Made by a program: the position numbers and the translations under genes. From positions 368,607 to 432,606 of the forward strand of contig JARLHI010000060.1 of NCBI GenBank assembly GCA_031292355.1: a stretch of 64,000 nt of DNA, written 5' to 3'. This DNA comes from Candidatus Obscuribacterales bacterium (GTDB taxonomy: Bacteria > Cyanobacteriota > Vampirovibrionia > Obscuribacterales > Obscuribacteraceae). The notes under the pieces are model-generated. The model saw only the letters and a program-made list of their open reading frames with translations, searched no databases and had not been told where the DNA came from. Of this stretch, positions 15,933 to 25,713 are shown piece after piece. Position 1 is the first letter of the stretch; each line of letters begins with the position of its first letter.

Positions 15933-18344
15933 TTATTTCTCCTTGGTGAGCTCATCTGGCCACGTGATATCGGTGCCGTCATTCTGCCTTGCTTGAAGTC
16001 CGCTGCTATTGTTATAGAGATCTTTCAAATTTACCCAATGATTATGTTCTGTGTCCCAGTTATTTGAGACCATCACTTTGCCAGTTTGGGCGTCGTAATC
16101 CGTAATATTGACGATATGACCTCCATAACCGGGAGCTACGTCTTCCTTGTCGGCAATTGGTGGGTGATTACTGTCGACACTTATGGAAACTGGCAATTGT
16201 TTTTGATCTTTGTACTGCTGCAATCTTTGACCTAGTTGTTGTGAAGACGTCACCATCTCAGTGCCGCTTTCTATATTGGTTGGATCGATTACGTGGTTGC
16301 TATCCCCGTTGTATGCTTTTCCTAGTGATGAAATTTCGTGAGCAGTCAATCCAGGATCATTTAGAGGTCCGTTCAGCCATCTGATATTACCCTCACTATC
16401 TCTTCGTGCCATCGTGCCATTCATGACTTTTCCAGACGCGTCCATTCTGCGCTCGCCGGTGTCTCCGGGAACAGTGGGGTCAGGAGTCCTTTGAGCATAA
16501 CTTTCAGGAGGATTGCGCCCCTGTAAAGCCTCATTGGCTAGCGCTACGTTGAGAACTTGTGTCGCATAAGAGCGTTCGCCATCGTGCGGTTTGACATTTT
16601 GTTCTTCGCCTCCGGGCTCAAGACTCTTCTTGTCCACTTTAATTTCTTTACCATCAGGTGCTGTGAAATGACCAGTTAAAGCTGTCGATGTGGCGACTTC
16701 AGCCATCTTTGATGGGGCTTTCGTCAATGTTTCTTTGGCTACAGTTGTGACATTGCAAGTCTCGTGTAGACCCTGAGACGTTTGCCCAGGATGTGCAACT
16801 TGATGCATCAATTGTTCTGCGAGTAGGGCGCGATTTTCAGCTGGTATAACCGACTCGGAATCTTTGGCATTTAGCAATTTGTTCATTTGAGCATAAGTTT
16901 TGGTAATTTCTTCGGGCGGGAGATGTTCCTTCTGAGCGCGATCTTCAAAAGCAGCCATGTCTTTTTTGAAGTCTAGCTGTTGTTTATCTGGAATGTTTTC
17001 TTTTATGGATTTATCAAGATCTGTTCGCTCCTGATTCATCGCCGCGTCATTCTTGTAGTCATAGGGAGGCTTATCGAAAGTCTTGTTGCCCCAGTGGCGC
17101 TCTGAACCGTCTGGATTGCGTTGGTAATTATTGCCGTCTTTGGCTTCTACTTTGATGGTTCCGTCGGGTTCGTGTGTTGTCGTTTTTTCCTCGGGCGTTC
17201 CTATGCCTTCGGTTCTTACCGTTTGTCCGGTTTTTGCATCGTAGGTTTCATGAAACTTGTCTGCTGGCTTTACGCCAGTGCCATCCAAAGTGTAGCTACC
17301 GTCTTTGCTTTGCACTTTTTTCGTGGAAATATCGTGCCCTTCAGCATCTTTCCTGTCGACGGTTTGGGTCCCGCTTTCTACATTAGTTACCGTTGTTGTG
17401 CCTTCTTTATCAACGACGGTGAACTCGGGACTACCTTTTGTGTTAGTTATCGTTGAGCCATCTTTGTTATGTGTGGTCGTCACCTGCGTCTTTGCGTCGA
17501 ACGACTCGTCTTTCTTTGGACTTGAAGGTCCATATTCAGCTTTCCAATTTCCAGATTTATCCTTAGTTCTCTTTGAACCGTCACTGCCTACATCGTGAAT
17601 CGTGCCGTCTTTATCTTTGCTTTCTCTGAAGGTGTACCTGTCTTTGTCAAAGTAAGCTTCTTTGTAATTGTCGGCGGCCTTAGGACCATGATGCTCTCGA
17701 ATATAGCTGTTTGAGTTATCATCTAGTGGTTCTTGATGATAACTTGTGCCGTCTTTGCTATTTTTGGCATCGACTGTTCCATCTTTATGGACCGCGACAT
17801 GCTCGTTTTTATTTTCTGGATTGTTATATACGAAATCACCATTTGAGGCGCGTCCCGGCAGAACAAGTTTTGTTCCTTCTTTGGGGTCAAAGCTTTGAAT
17901 CCCATTTGCTATCAAAGTCGCATTGGAGTACCGTGCAATGTCATCCTTGCTTGCGTTTTTGCCTAGTTTTTCCTGAGCAATTTGATCCATCGTTTCGCCG
18001 GGCGCAACTGTGTGTTTTGTTTCTGGCAGCGGCACTTCACCTTTGGCATTACCATTACCTGGTGTTTTGTCGGAAGCCTCGACAGATTTTTTTGATGCAT
18101 CGGCAACTTCAACACCAGCAGGCGCATCGGGCTTCTTCGCGCCGGCGGCTTCGGGCTTGCCATATAAATTTGCCGTATCTGGTTTTTCAAGAGTCGCGGT
18201 ACTTTTGGTTTTAGCGTCGCCGACTACATCTTTGTGTTGGGCTAGTAACGCGGGCGTGTCAAAATGAGCTGGTTGAGCTTCCGGACGAGAAGCGACGGTC
18301 TTCTCGGTTTTTTCTGGAGCGGTATTTCTCTCAGCTGTCGTCAT
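15933..18344 (-). CDS. LysM / Rhs-like repeat / papain-like cysteine protease protein
   Basis: 803 residues, no signal peptide. A disordered Lys/Ala/Pro-rich N-terminus (1-110) precedes a LysM domain at 111-163 (HTVAPGETMDQIAQEKLG to KLVLPG), which binds peptidoglycan. Residues about 170-430 are Rhs/YD-like strands with DKDGT, SKDGS, PDGS and EPDGT turns. A helical linker (435-525) leads to a C-terminal domain with the spacing of a papain-like or C39-like peptidase: Q524, C530 in LHETCNVTTVAK, H743 in GYGGHIVNITDY and N762 in VSNNWD. Domain and catalytic assignment are my reading. The two following genes are close or overlapping and could be partners. It could act as a cell-wall-delivered effector or a self-processing surface protein. 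Confidence 0.72.
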   Translation of the reverse strand: MTTAERNTAPEKTEKTVASRPEAQPAHFDTPALLAQHKDVVGDAKTKSTATLEKPDTANLYGKPEAAGAKKPDAPAGVEVADASKKSVEASDKTPGNGNAKGEVPLPETKHTVAPGETMDQIAQEKLGKNASKDDIARYSNATLIANGIQSFDPKEGTKLVLPGRASNGDFVYNNPENKNEHVAVHKDGTVDAKNSKDGTSYHQEPLDDNSNSYIREHHGPKAADNYKEAYFDKDRYTFRESKDKDGTIHDVGSDGSKRTKDKSGNWKAEYGPSSPKKDESFDAKTQVTTTHNKDGSTITNTKGSPEFTVVDKEGTTTVTNVESGTQTVDRKDAEGHDISTKKVQSKDGSYTLDGTGVKPADKFHETYDAKTGQTVRTEGIGTPEEKTTTHEPDGTIKVEAKDGNNYQRNPDGSERHWGNKTFDKPPYDYKNDAAMNQERTDLDKSIKENIPDKQQLDFKKDMAAFEDRAQKEHLPPEEITKTYAQMNKLLNAKDSESVIPAENRALLAEQLMHQVAHPGQTSQGLHETCNVTTVAKETLTKAPSKMAEVATSTALTGHFTAPDGKEIKVDKKSLEPGGEEQNVKPHDGERSYATQVLNVALANEALQGRNPPESYAQRTPDPTVPGDTGERRMDASGKVMNGTMARRDSEGNIRWLNGPLNDPGLTAHEISSLGKAYNGDSNHVIDPTNIESGTEMVTSSQQLGQRLQQYKDQKQLPVSISVDSNHPPIADKEDVAPGYGGHIVNITDYDAQTGKVMVSNNWDTEHNHWVNLKDLYNNSSGLQARQNDGTDITWPDELTKEK

Positions 18345-18511
18345 CTTTTAGGTGCTATCAGCACTGAACTCCGGTGTAGTAATAGAGCCATCTTTCCAAA
18401 ACTGGCTATATATACATGCCCGTGCGGTAGAGCTATGAAGCGTACGCAGGAAAGAAATAGATGTTGATAGACTACAAAATCGTCAAACTTAAACTTTTTG
18501 CTGAAGATTAC

Positions 18512-21500
18512 TCATTCCCAGAGCAATCGCTGGGCAAGACTCGGTCCCAGTCCGAAATAGCGATTGAGCAATTCAGGTTTAGTTTCAGTGTCGAGAACAA
18601 AACCTGGGCTGACATATTTATTCCAAGATGCCTCGAAGGCTCGCCGCCCTTTTTCAGAACGCCCAAGAAGATTCGGTACGGGATGATAGCAAGCGACTCT
18701 GGGTTCGGCACGACCGCGCAGATAGCTGCGGAAGAATTTTTTCTCTTTCTTTGCTGCGACTTCATCTTCGCCGTCGATGAAATATTCGTACTTGGGAATC
18801 AGATACGGTTGATTGGTAATCGGCGACATCACTTCTTTCAAGCTATTCGTAAAAGCTTTAGAGTGGGCTGGCTCGATATTGTCTAGAAACACTCTGTAGC
18901 TGCCGTCCGAACGAATACTCGTTTTGATGCTTTCTTTCAAAATAGTCGTCGGTAGTAGTTTGACTGTTTGCATGGCCGTCAAAACAGCAAAAGCGATGTC
19001 GGTTAGCGACGACTCTTGAGTGTTGGGTCGGCAAATTTCCTTTTGAATTTTGCTGAACATATTGGCATATTTCTTTTGAGCAAGAACCAGGGAGGCAGCA
19101 AATGGTGCGAGCGCGCACATCATCACGAGTAGCTGTGCACCGGTAAAGCAAAAAGCCGCAAGAGAAACGCAGGCGCCCAATCCGCCGAATTCGAACCAAA
19201 TAGCATTGAGTGACGTACGCAGTTGTTTTGCGTGCTCTTTGTATTTCATGTCGCGTTTCAAATGTGGTGGGGTGAGAGCCAGTTTGCGCAGACGATTTAA
19301 TTCAACACAACCAAGTAACCGATTGCGATATGGTTGTCCAACTTTCCACAAATCGTAAATTTTATCTCTAACGAGAGCACGCTCAATCATCTCTCGATTG
19401 AACGCTTCTGACGATGCAAATACCTCAATAGGCGTGAGTTCAGATAGAGAAGGATGGACATGCCCAACGCCACTTTCTATTTGGCCGTCATCACACAAAC
19501 CAAAATATCCATTGTGTTTTCGTACAAATCTTTGATAGTCGTTTAGACCTTTCTCTAACTGTGGCGCAACACAAACTACGTCCCAGTTATTGGCGACTTT
19601 TCTTGCTCCGAGTGCATCGTTTGTTTGAATGCGAATGGAGCGTCCACGCAATTGTTTAACAGAAACTGGTGAGGTTGTCGTCGTCAAATCTATAAGAGTA
19701 TTTAGAGCCTGGCTGTCCCAACCTTCTCCAAAAAGTCCTCGTGTGCCAATCAGACACTTGGTGATACCAATTTCAAATATAGCAGTGGCTAGTCCCACAT
19801 AAAGTCTTGATTCCCACTCAGAACTGTTAGCTGTGATTGCACTGTAATTGGAGTCTTCGTCTTCTTTGACGAGCAGGGTAATCAGCTTTCCATCAGCCAG
19901 GAGCAACTCTTGCGCTTTTGTGACAAACTGTTTTGTAATGCGTTTATCTGTCAATAAATGGGAGCCAGTTACAAGGCATGGGTTAATGAAATTGCTTATG
20001 GGATGCGCTAAAAGTGTGCGCATTGCGGCAATGGCACCACCTGATTCTTCATCGAGCACTCCATCGACTGTTTTGATGGAAGTTGCCGACATTTTTTCAA
20101 AGTCTGTGACAACAGCTGCACGCAGTCGGTCTTCAAGCGAGCGGTATTCGAGCTCTAGAATCTCGGTTACTGCTTCTGGTTTGCTGTTGCTGAAAGCGAG
20201 CACTCTGTCGACTGGCGATGCCTGTTTGCGCAGACCTTGCTCGGTGATGGCATAGCCCAACTTTCTGGTTGCGGCTTTGATTCTTTCATAGAGTTTGTGA
20301 TCTTTTGCGGCAGCGCTCAACTTTAATTTGCGAGAAGCCATATCTTCAAGCAAAATCATCCAGTCTTCAATATCTGGATCGCGCATCAATACTTCAGACT
20401 GTTCCAGCCTGAATCCGAACTGACGTTTGTCGCGCCACATGAATCGACTGATGGCTTGAGACAAATCTTTGTTGTTATTAGCGAAAACATGCCAGGCAAT
20501 ATCTGGACTTTTGGCATCTTTAGCCGAAGCGATTTCGTGAATGCGCTGAGTCACCCAGGCGCTTAATACTGAATGCGGACGTTCGTCTTTTTCGTCGCCT
20601 GCATATTGATTGTATAAAAACACTTCGGTTTCAATGTGCGCTTTTGAATCGATTTTTTGCCTCAGAGGCAACATTGAATCGAGTCGTGCTGTATTGAGCT
20701 TTTTCGGTATCGGCTCATCGCGTTTATTCGATCGTCGACTTGTTCTCTTTTTTGATTTATCGTCAGAATCCGATTGAGATTCTTTTGCCAATTGCTCAGA
20801 TTCTCTTTTGGCTGCAGCAAGCTCGCCTGCAATCCGTTTTTTGGAGGCTTCTTTAGCCTGCTGGTTTTTAAAATAGTCGCTTGCCGGGCTGTCAAATGCA
20901 ACCAAATCTGGTGCAGGTAACTGTTCACTGATATCGCTCTTTTCGTTTTCGAAACTAGAGCTATCTTCTTGTGCGTCAGATTCTTCTTGTTGAAATAAAT
21001 CAGCACTGAGGCTGGAGTCGAATTCGTCGTCAAAGTATATAGAGTTATGAGCCGAGGTCGACGAGGTCTTTGAAGCATCCACTGTATCGACACCGATGCG
21101 AATGTCCCCGTTTTGCTCTGGTGCAAAATCCAGGTCGATGATTGGCGCTCCTTCATCCAAACCTTTGTATTTGGGCGTCGTCAAATCTTTTATTAGTTCG
21201 TGAAAGCCAATATGTTGCTCTTCTAGAAATTGAAATTCTTTTTCAGTAGGTTCCGTAAAATAAACCAAATCTTGAAATGGTGCGAGGCCACCTTCGCGCA
21301 CCAGGGCCGGTGTCGGAACTTGATAGTCGATGTCTCCAACAAGAGATAGATAACGTCCTTCTTGCGAGGTCGATTTTCCTTCTGGTGGCGTGCCAGTTAA
21401 GCCGATTATCACTGGATCGCCTAGCTGTTTGACCAGGTGAGTCATGATAGCGGCCCAGTAGTCGGTGAGATGGTGGCATTCGTCAAAAATGACCAAACCG

Positions 21501-22279
21501 AAACGTTGACGTCGAAGAGATTGCAGCAATTCAATTGCGTTAGGGTGCAAAACTTCTTTTAGATCAAGCACTTCGCTCAGCTTTTTACGCAGTCGGCTCG
21601 AGTGGCGCGAAATTTCCTGGCGAAATGCCTTTGGATTGTTTTGCATGATTTCGAGAACACGCAGTTCGGCATCAGCAAGTGTCAGTGACCGTCCTTTTGT
21701 CAGCTCATTGACCCAGGACTGATGCGCGAGCTTATCGATATATTCCTGTTCACGACCAGGCGTTGAGAGCACCTGATAAGTCAAAGTGGTGACAGGTTTA
21801 AGCGGCTTATCTTCGTGGGTGCCAAGAATATCTGGACCGACAATGGACTCCATGCCAATGGGCAAGAACAAATCGAGCTTCTGACCCCATTGCGATTGAA
21901 TAGTTGTATTTGGCGACAATATCAGGCTTGGACACTTGAACTGACTGATAATTTGTAAGCCGATGATTGTTTTGCCGGCTCCTGGAGGCGCGACTATGTG
22001 GAACTGACGTTCGCCTTTGTCGAGTTTTTCGTTGATCAGGCCAAGAATTTCTTGCTGGTACTTGCGCAGCGGAAAGCGAAAGCCCATGTCTTTAAGACGA
22101 GGATCTTGCTCAACCGCCCCTGCTTGATAGCCCTGGCCGGTAGCCGTACCGCTTTGAGAGATGGTTCTGTCCTCAGGCAATGGCGTGCCGTTTCCAAATT
22201 TAAAATTGAGCAAAGCAAACGGCTTTCTAGAAGAGCACGTGACAGCTATGAAAATACGCCAAAAACGGCGTAACTGCAA
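18512..22279 (-). CDS. Very large SF2 DEAD/DEAH-type helicase-like ATPase
   Basis: 1255 residues from a TTG at 22279; a GTG at 22243 is also possible and no ribosome site decides. Helicase motifs are in order: Q-like region FRFPLRKYQQEIL (about 67-79), Walker A APPGAGKT (97-104), DECHH (about 266), GLTGTPP (about 290) and, in the second RecA domain, GLFGEGWDS (about 850) and QLRGRSIRIQT (about 876). Between the two lies an insertion of over 150 residues, acidic, Ser- and Lys-rich (about 395-560). Near residue 1045-1075 two hydrophobic segments (GACVSLAAFCFTGAQLLVMM, ALAPFAASLVLA) form a possible membrane hairpin, unusual for a helicase. Nucleic-acid remodelling is inferred; the biological role is unknown. 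It is divergent from transaldolase. Confidence 0.8.
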   Translation of the reverse strand: MQLRRFWRIFIAVTCSSRKPFALLNFKFGNGTPLPEDRTISQSGTATGQGYQAGAVEQDPRLKDMGFRFPLRKYQQEILGLINEKLDKGERQFHIVAPPGAGKTIIGLQIISQFKCPSLILSPNTTIQSQWGQKLDLFLPIGMESIVGPDILGTHEDKPLKPVTTLTYQVLSTPGREQEYIDKLAHQSWVNELTKGRSLTLADAELRVLEIMQNNPKAFRQEISRHSSRLRKKLSEVLDLKEVLHPNAIELLQSLRRQRFGLVIFDECHHLTDYWAAIMTHLVKQLGDPVIIGLTGTPPEGKSTSQEGRYLSLVGDIDYQVPTPALVREGGLAPFQDLVYFTEPTEKEFQFLEEQHIGFHELIKDLTTPKYKGLDEGAPIIDLDFAPEQNGDIRIGVDTVDASKTSSTSAHNSIYFDDEFDSSLSADLFQQEESDAQEDSSSFENEKSDISEQLPAPDLVAFDSPASDYFKNQQAKEASKKRIAGELAAAKRESEQLAKESQSDSDDKSKKRTSRRSNKRDEPIPKKLNTARLDSMLPLRQKIDSKAHIETEVFLYNQYAGDEKDERPHSVLSAWVTQRIHEIASAKDAKSPDIAWHVFANNNKDLSQAISRFMWRDKRQFGFRLEQSEVLMRDPDIEDWMILLEDMASRKLKLSAAAKDHKLYERIKAATRKLGYAITEQGLRKQASPVDRVLAFSNSKPEAVTEILELEYRSLEDRLRAAVVTDFEKMSATSIKTVDGVLDEESGGAIAAMRTLLAHPISNFINPCLVTGSHLLTDKRITKQFVTKAQELLLADGKLITLLVKEDEDSNYSAITANSSEWESRLYVGLATAIFEIGITKCLIGTRGLFGEGWDSQALNTLIDLTTTTSPVSVKQLRGRSIRIQTNDALGARKVANNWDVVCVAPQLEKGLNDYQRFVRKHNGYFGLCDDGQIESGVGHVHPSLSELTPIEVFASSEAFNREMIERALVRDKIYDLWKVGQPYRNRLLGCVELNRLRKLALTPPHLKRDMKYKEHAKQLRTSLNAIWFEFGGLGACVSLAAFCFTGAQLLVMMCALAPFAASLVLAQKKYANMFSKIQKEICRPNTQESSLTDIAFAVLTAMQTVKLLPTTILKESIKTSIRSDGSYRVFLDNIEPAHSKAFTNSLKEVMSPITNQPYLIPKYEYFIDGEDEVAAKKEKKFFRSYLRGRAEPRVACYHPVPNLLGRSEKGRRAFEASWNKYVSPGFVLDTETKPELLNRYFGLGPSLAQRLLWE

Positions 22280-22404
22280 TAGTTAGGACTCATCTCTTGA
22301 AAGCCGTTGCCTTGTGACTTTTACCAAAGTTTGTGCTGACAAAAAGACAATGAGTCCGATTTCGGTCTAAGATTTTCATTGTTCAAACCACAAGAGGAAT
22401 TTTC

Positions 22405-23379
22405 ATGAGTAAGACGTTGCTGGAGCAATTGCGCGAAATGACCGTGGTGGTTGCAGATACAGGCGATTTTGAGTCAATAGTCAAGTTTAAACCGCAAGAT
22501 AGCACGACGAATCCGTCACTTTTGCTTGCAGCTGCCAGTATGCCTGCCTACAAGTCTCTTATTGACGACGTCGTCAGCGAAGCCAAAACAGAGCTCGGTG
22601 CAAGCGCCGATAAAAAAGATGTTGCCACTCTGGCTTTTAAGCATTTAGCGGTCGCCTTTGGCAAAAAGATTTTAGGTATCGTCAAAGGAAGAGTCTCAAC
22701 CGAAGTAGACGCGCGTTTGTCCTATGACACTGCCAAAACAATCGAGCAAGCTCGCGAAATTATCGCTTTGTACGAGAAAGATGGTTTCTCGCGCGAGCGC
22801 GTCTTAATCAAGATTGCCTCTACCTGGGAAGGTATCAAAGCCGCCGAGCAATTGGAGAAAGAAGGCATCCATTGCAATATGACTTTGCTGTTCGGTATGC
22901 ACCAGGCAGTTGCTTGCGCTGAGGCCAAGGTGACTTTGATTTCGCCATTTGTCGGTCGCATTCTCGACTGGTACAAAGCCGATACTGGCAAGGACTATAA
23001 AGGTGCTGAAGACCCTGGTGTTAAGTCGGTAACTGCAATTTACAACTACTATAAAAAATTCGATTACAAAACCGTGGTGATGGGTGCGAGCTTCCGCAAT
23101 ATGACCGAAATCACAGAGCTTGCTGGTTGTGATTTGCTGACGATTGCGCCTAAGCTGCTTGCAGAGCTGGATTCAACCAGTGCTGATTTGCCACGAAAAC
23201 TCGACGCTGCGGCCGCTAAAAAGTTGGACCTCCCAAAAATGACCTTCGACGAAAAATCGTTTGCCGAAGCGCATGCCAAAGATAAGATGGCCAATGACAA
23301 ATTGAAAGAGGGCATCGAAGGCTTCAGCAAAGCGTTAGAAGAACTCGAGCAAGTTCTAGCTAAGGTAGTTGCTGGTTAG
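22405..23379 (+). CDS. tal: Transaldolase
   Basis: 324 residues, close to E. coli TalB (317). ATG with AGAGGAAT 6-8 nt upstream. It interconverts sedoheptulose 7-phosphate plus glyceraldehyde 3-phosphate with erythrose 4-phosphate plus fructose 6-phosphate in the pentose phosphate pathway. Signatures: VVADTGD (D18), DSTTNPSLLL (32-41), GRVSTEVDAR (E100), the Schiff-base lysine K136 in RVLIKIAST, and CNMTLLFGMHQA followed by ISPFVGRILDW. All the catalytic residues known from TalB are present. It stands alone, divergent from the helicase gene, with no obvious terminator directly downstream. Confidence 0.95.
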   Translation: MSKTLLEQLREMTVVVADTGDFESIVKFKPQDSTTNPSLLLAAASMPAYKSLIDDVVSEAKTELGASADKKDVATLAFKHLAVAFGKKILGIVKGRVSTEVDARLSYDTAKTIEQAREIIALYEKDGFSRERVLIKIASTWEGIKAAEQLEKEGIHCNMTLLFGMHQAVACAEAKVTLISPFVGRILDWYKADTGKDYKGAEDPGVKSVTAIYNYYKKFDYKTVVMGASFRNMTEITELAGCDLLTIAPKLLAELDSTSADLPRKLDAAAAKKLDLPKMTFDEKSFAEAHAKDKMANDKLKEGIEGFSKALEELEQVLAKVVAG

Positions 23380-23562
23380 TTCACAAAGGGGCCTTTATAG
23401 GACTTCTGATGAACTGACTGCAGATTCTGCGCTCCGAAGGCTACGGCGTGATATCGCAAACCATAGCAGGCATGGAGCACCATCGACGATGGCGCGTCTT
23501 TTGTTTGGGAAGCAGTTGTTTATTTTAAGCTGAAGAGCTAACCTTCTGCTCAGGAGCCAAAA

Positions 23563-24825
23563 CTAACCGACTCCTAGAGGCAAATTCAAAAAAAAGAAAA
23601 ACCATTTGCGCTTTACAAATTTCACAGCAGCTAGCCCTTCTGAAAAAGATTCGCCGTCTGTGTATTCCGGGCGAATAACTAGTTTATTTTGCGTGTTGAT
23701 ATACCCACACAATCCTTCTTTTGTTCGGATGCGCGCGAGTCCTTCGTGAAAGTCGCTGCAATAGGGGTAATTTGCTTCAAGCTGAACTTTTCCTTGTCTG
23801 TCAATATAGACGGATCTGTCGTCTTTTGTCCGACAAGATGCCAGTCCTTCATGAAAAGAGAATGCATATTGATAGTTTGGCTGGATGACAACATGGCCAC
23901 TTGTGTCTAGAAATCCATAGCCTGAGCTATTTCGGAAGACTAAGCGACCTTCACTAAAATCATTCGCTGACGCAGCTTTTGTACGAAATTTCAACACCCC
24001 TTTAGTGTCGATGAATCCCCAACCTTCCTTTTGTCCAGTTGGCGTGCGCGATACCAATTCCACCGCTGCTAATCCGTCGTGGAAAGTTCTCGCTTTAGCA
24101 AACGTTGGTGGAATTACAACGTTTCCGTTTTCGTCAATAAAGCCATATTTGACGTTTAGTGGATCATCAGCGCTTTTGATCGGTAACCTGTTGTACGCCC
24201 ATTCACCTTCATTATGGTAAATGTTTTCAATATTTTTTATGATGCTTCCATCGCGGTGAATTAGAGTGACCATTTTGTCTGCAAAGCTCACCAGAGCTTT
24301 GCCGTGTGAAAAGTCCGAAGGGAAGGCTTTCAATTCGAACGGAAGCAAATTTCCGTCGCCATCAACGAAAGTATAAGTGTTGCCCAGCTTGACGCCAGCC
24401 TCGTGGGGCGCCATTTTCTCAAAATCCTCGCTTGCGCTGTAGTTTAGACGACTACAGCCAGCTAACCCTTCGCGAAACTCACCAAGGCAATAAAACGTTC
24501 TATCGTTAACGACTCGGCCTGCCTTGTCGATGATTTGCTGATGATTTCCATCACACTGGTTCTTAGGTCCGACAATCGAGCGACCGCAGCTGAATTGTCC
24601 GGCTTTGTTGAATCTACTCGCAATTATCGTGCGACCATTTGGATCTATGTAGCCCCAAAGTCCAGCTTCAGATGGTTTTGGTCTGCAGATAGGATTGCTG
24701 AAGCAGGGATCGTCATCACTGGTCTTCTTTTGAGATTGATCCACGAACGGTTGAAAATAGTGGATGGACGCTATTGCAATCCAGCTAGCTATTGTCCCGG
24801 CAATAAATTTCCCGTTCAGATTCAA
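23563..24825 (-). CDS. WG-repeat protein, membrane-anchored
   Basis: 420 residues from a TTG at 24825, supported by AGGAG 8 nt upstream. Residues 7-25 (FIAGTIASWIAIASIHYF) form a signal anchor. The rest is a chain of about eight WG repeats, each around 40-45 residues, of the form GxIDxxGxxVIxPxFxxAxxFxEGLAxV: for example WGYIDPNGRTIIASRF, YGFIDENGNVVIPPTF, WGFIDTKG and CGYINTQNKLVIRPEY. WG repeats are beta-structured and found in large surface or periplasmic proteins; no enzyme activity is known for them. This is the first of five WG genes within 9 kb. Confidence 0.85.
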   Translation of the reverse strand: MNLNGKFIAGTIASWIAIASIHYFQPFVDQSQKKTSDDDPCFSNPICRPKPSEAGLWGYIDPNGRTIIASRFNKAGQFSCGRSIVGPKNQCDGNHQQIIDKAGRVVNDRTFYCLGEFREGLAGCSRLNYSASEDFEKMAPHEAGVKLGNTYTFVDGDGNLLPFELKAFPSDFSHGKALVSFADKMVTLIHRDGSIIKNIENIYHNEGEWAYNRLPIKSADDPLNVKYGFIDENGNVVIPPTFAKARTFHDGLAAVELVSRTPTGQKEGWGFIDTKGVLKFRTKAASANDFSEGRLVFRNSSGYGFLDTSGHVVIQPNYQYAFSFHEGLASCRTKDDRSVYIDRQGKVQLEANYPYCSDFHEGLARIRTKEGLCGYINTQNKLVIRPEYTDGESFSEGLAAVKFVKRKWFFFFLNLPLGVG

Positions 24826-24951
24826 GTGATTAGCTCCTGTCCAAGCCTAGTTAAATAGTACCAGTTGCGATATTATTTTCTACACGAGTTTAATTCTCTG
24901 AAATTACCAACCAGTTGCGAAAGTCCAATGCTTTTGAGGGCACCGAAGCGC

Positions 24952-25644
24952 ATGAATAGCTCACGAATGGGTTGGTCTAGTTGCATTTGTTTCGTTGCGC
25001 TGATTCAGCCTGTTGCTTTGGCCCAAGACGGACCCGATTCTCTGTTTGCACCTGGTAAAAAGCCTCCGCTCGGAAATTTCGATTTTGACAGACATCCAAA
25101 CAAGAGTGTCGAAATTCAAATTCTTGATGAGCGAAAGGTGATACGCGACTTCAGGGAAGCGCCTGACTCTGGAACAGCTTCGAATATTGAAAAAGCCCCG
25201 ACTGCTGAAAAACATTGGACGGGTGTGTATCAATCCACTACTCGGAGCGTAGAAGTGTCTAGCTCGCTGACGCCAACGCAACCAGGGCGCGGATACGTTA
25301 ATAAGATGATTATTACGGAGCAGTCTGACAAAAAACTAGAGATTCGTCTTTGGATTGACTTGGATGCAGCAAGCGATGCCGCTTCTCCTCTTCTTCCTCC
25401 TGGCTCCTATTCCACAATCTCGTCTGAATTCTCGATAGAGACACAGGCTAGACCCTACCACAACAGCAGCTCAAGTCATCCCGACGACATACTGGTGGCA
25501 TCTTTTTCTACGACAAAATACAGCCCGCTTATGATAATCAACGGTGATCCAAACGACAGCTATCACCATCTCTCTTATACCTTCTACTTGCAAGGAGCTC
25601 ATGGCGACACTTATTTCACGGGCCTGCTACAACGCCAGGAATAG
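24952..25644 (+). CDS. Secreted protein of unknown function in the WG cluster
   Basis: 230 residues from the ATG at 24952 (GAGGG about 11 nt upstream); an ATG at 24928 is possible. A short signal peptide (WSSCICFVALIQPVALAQ) precedes a mature chain with no known domain. The central and C-terminal parts look beta-rich: GRGYVNKMIITEQ, KLEIRLWIDLDAA, HHLSYTFYLQGAHGDTYF. It lies between two WG-repeat genes, divergent from the first and 69 bp ahead of the second on the same strand. I recognise no family. Confidence 0.6.
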   Translation: MNSSRMGWSSCICFVALIQPVALAQDGPDSLFAPGKKPPLGNFDFDRHPNKSVEIQILDERKVIRDFREAPDSGTASNIEKAPTAEKHWTGVYQSTTRSVEVSSSLTPTQPGRGYVNKMIITEQSDKKLEIRLWIDLDAASDAASPLLPPGSYSTISSEFSIETQARPYHNSSSSHPDDILVASFSTTKYSPLMIINGDPNDSYHHLSYTFYLQGAHGDTYFTGLLQRQE

Positions 25645-25713
25645 GCGTAGCATCGCAATAGCTTGCTCTTTTCAGTTGACCCCCAACTTAAATGACTTTG
25701 GACTAAAAAGACA

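Noticed and set aside
17711..18214. Plus-strand reading frame of 167 codons
   Set aside because: Antisense to the LysM-protease gene; its composition (Phe/Leu/Arg/His-rich) is that of a mirrored Lys/Asp/Glu-rich gene.
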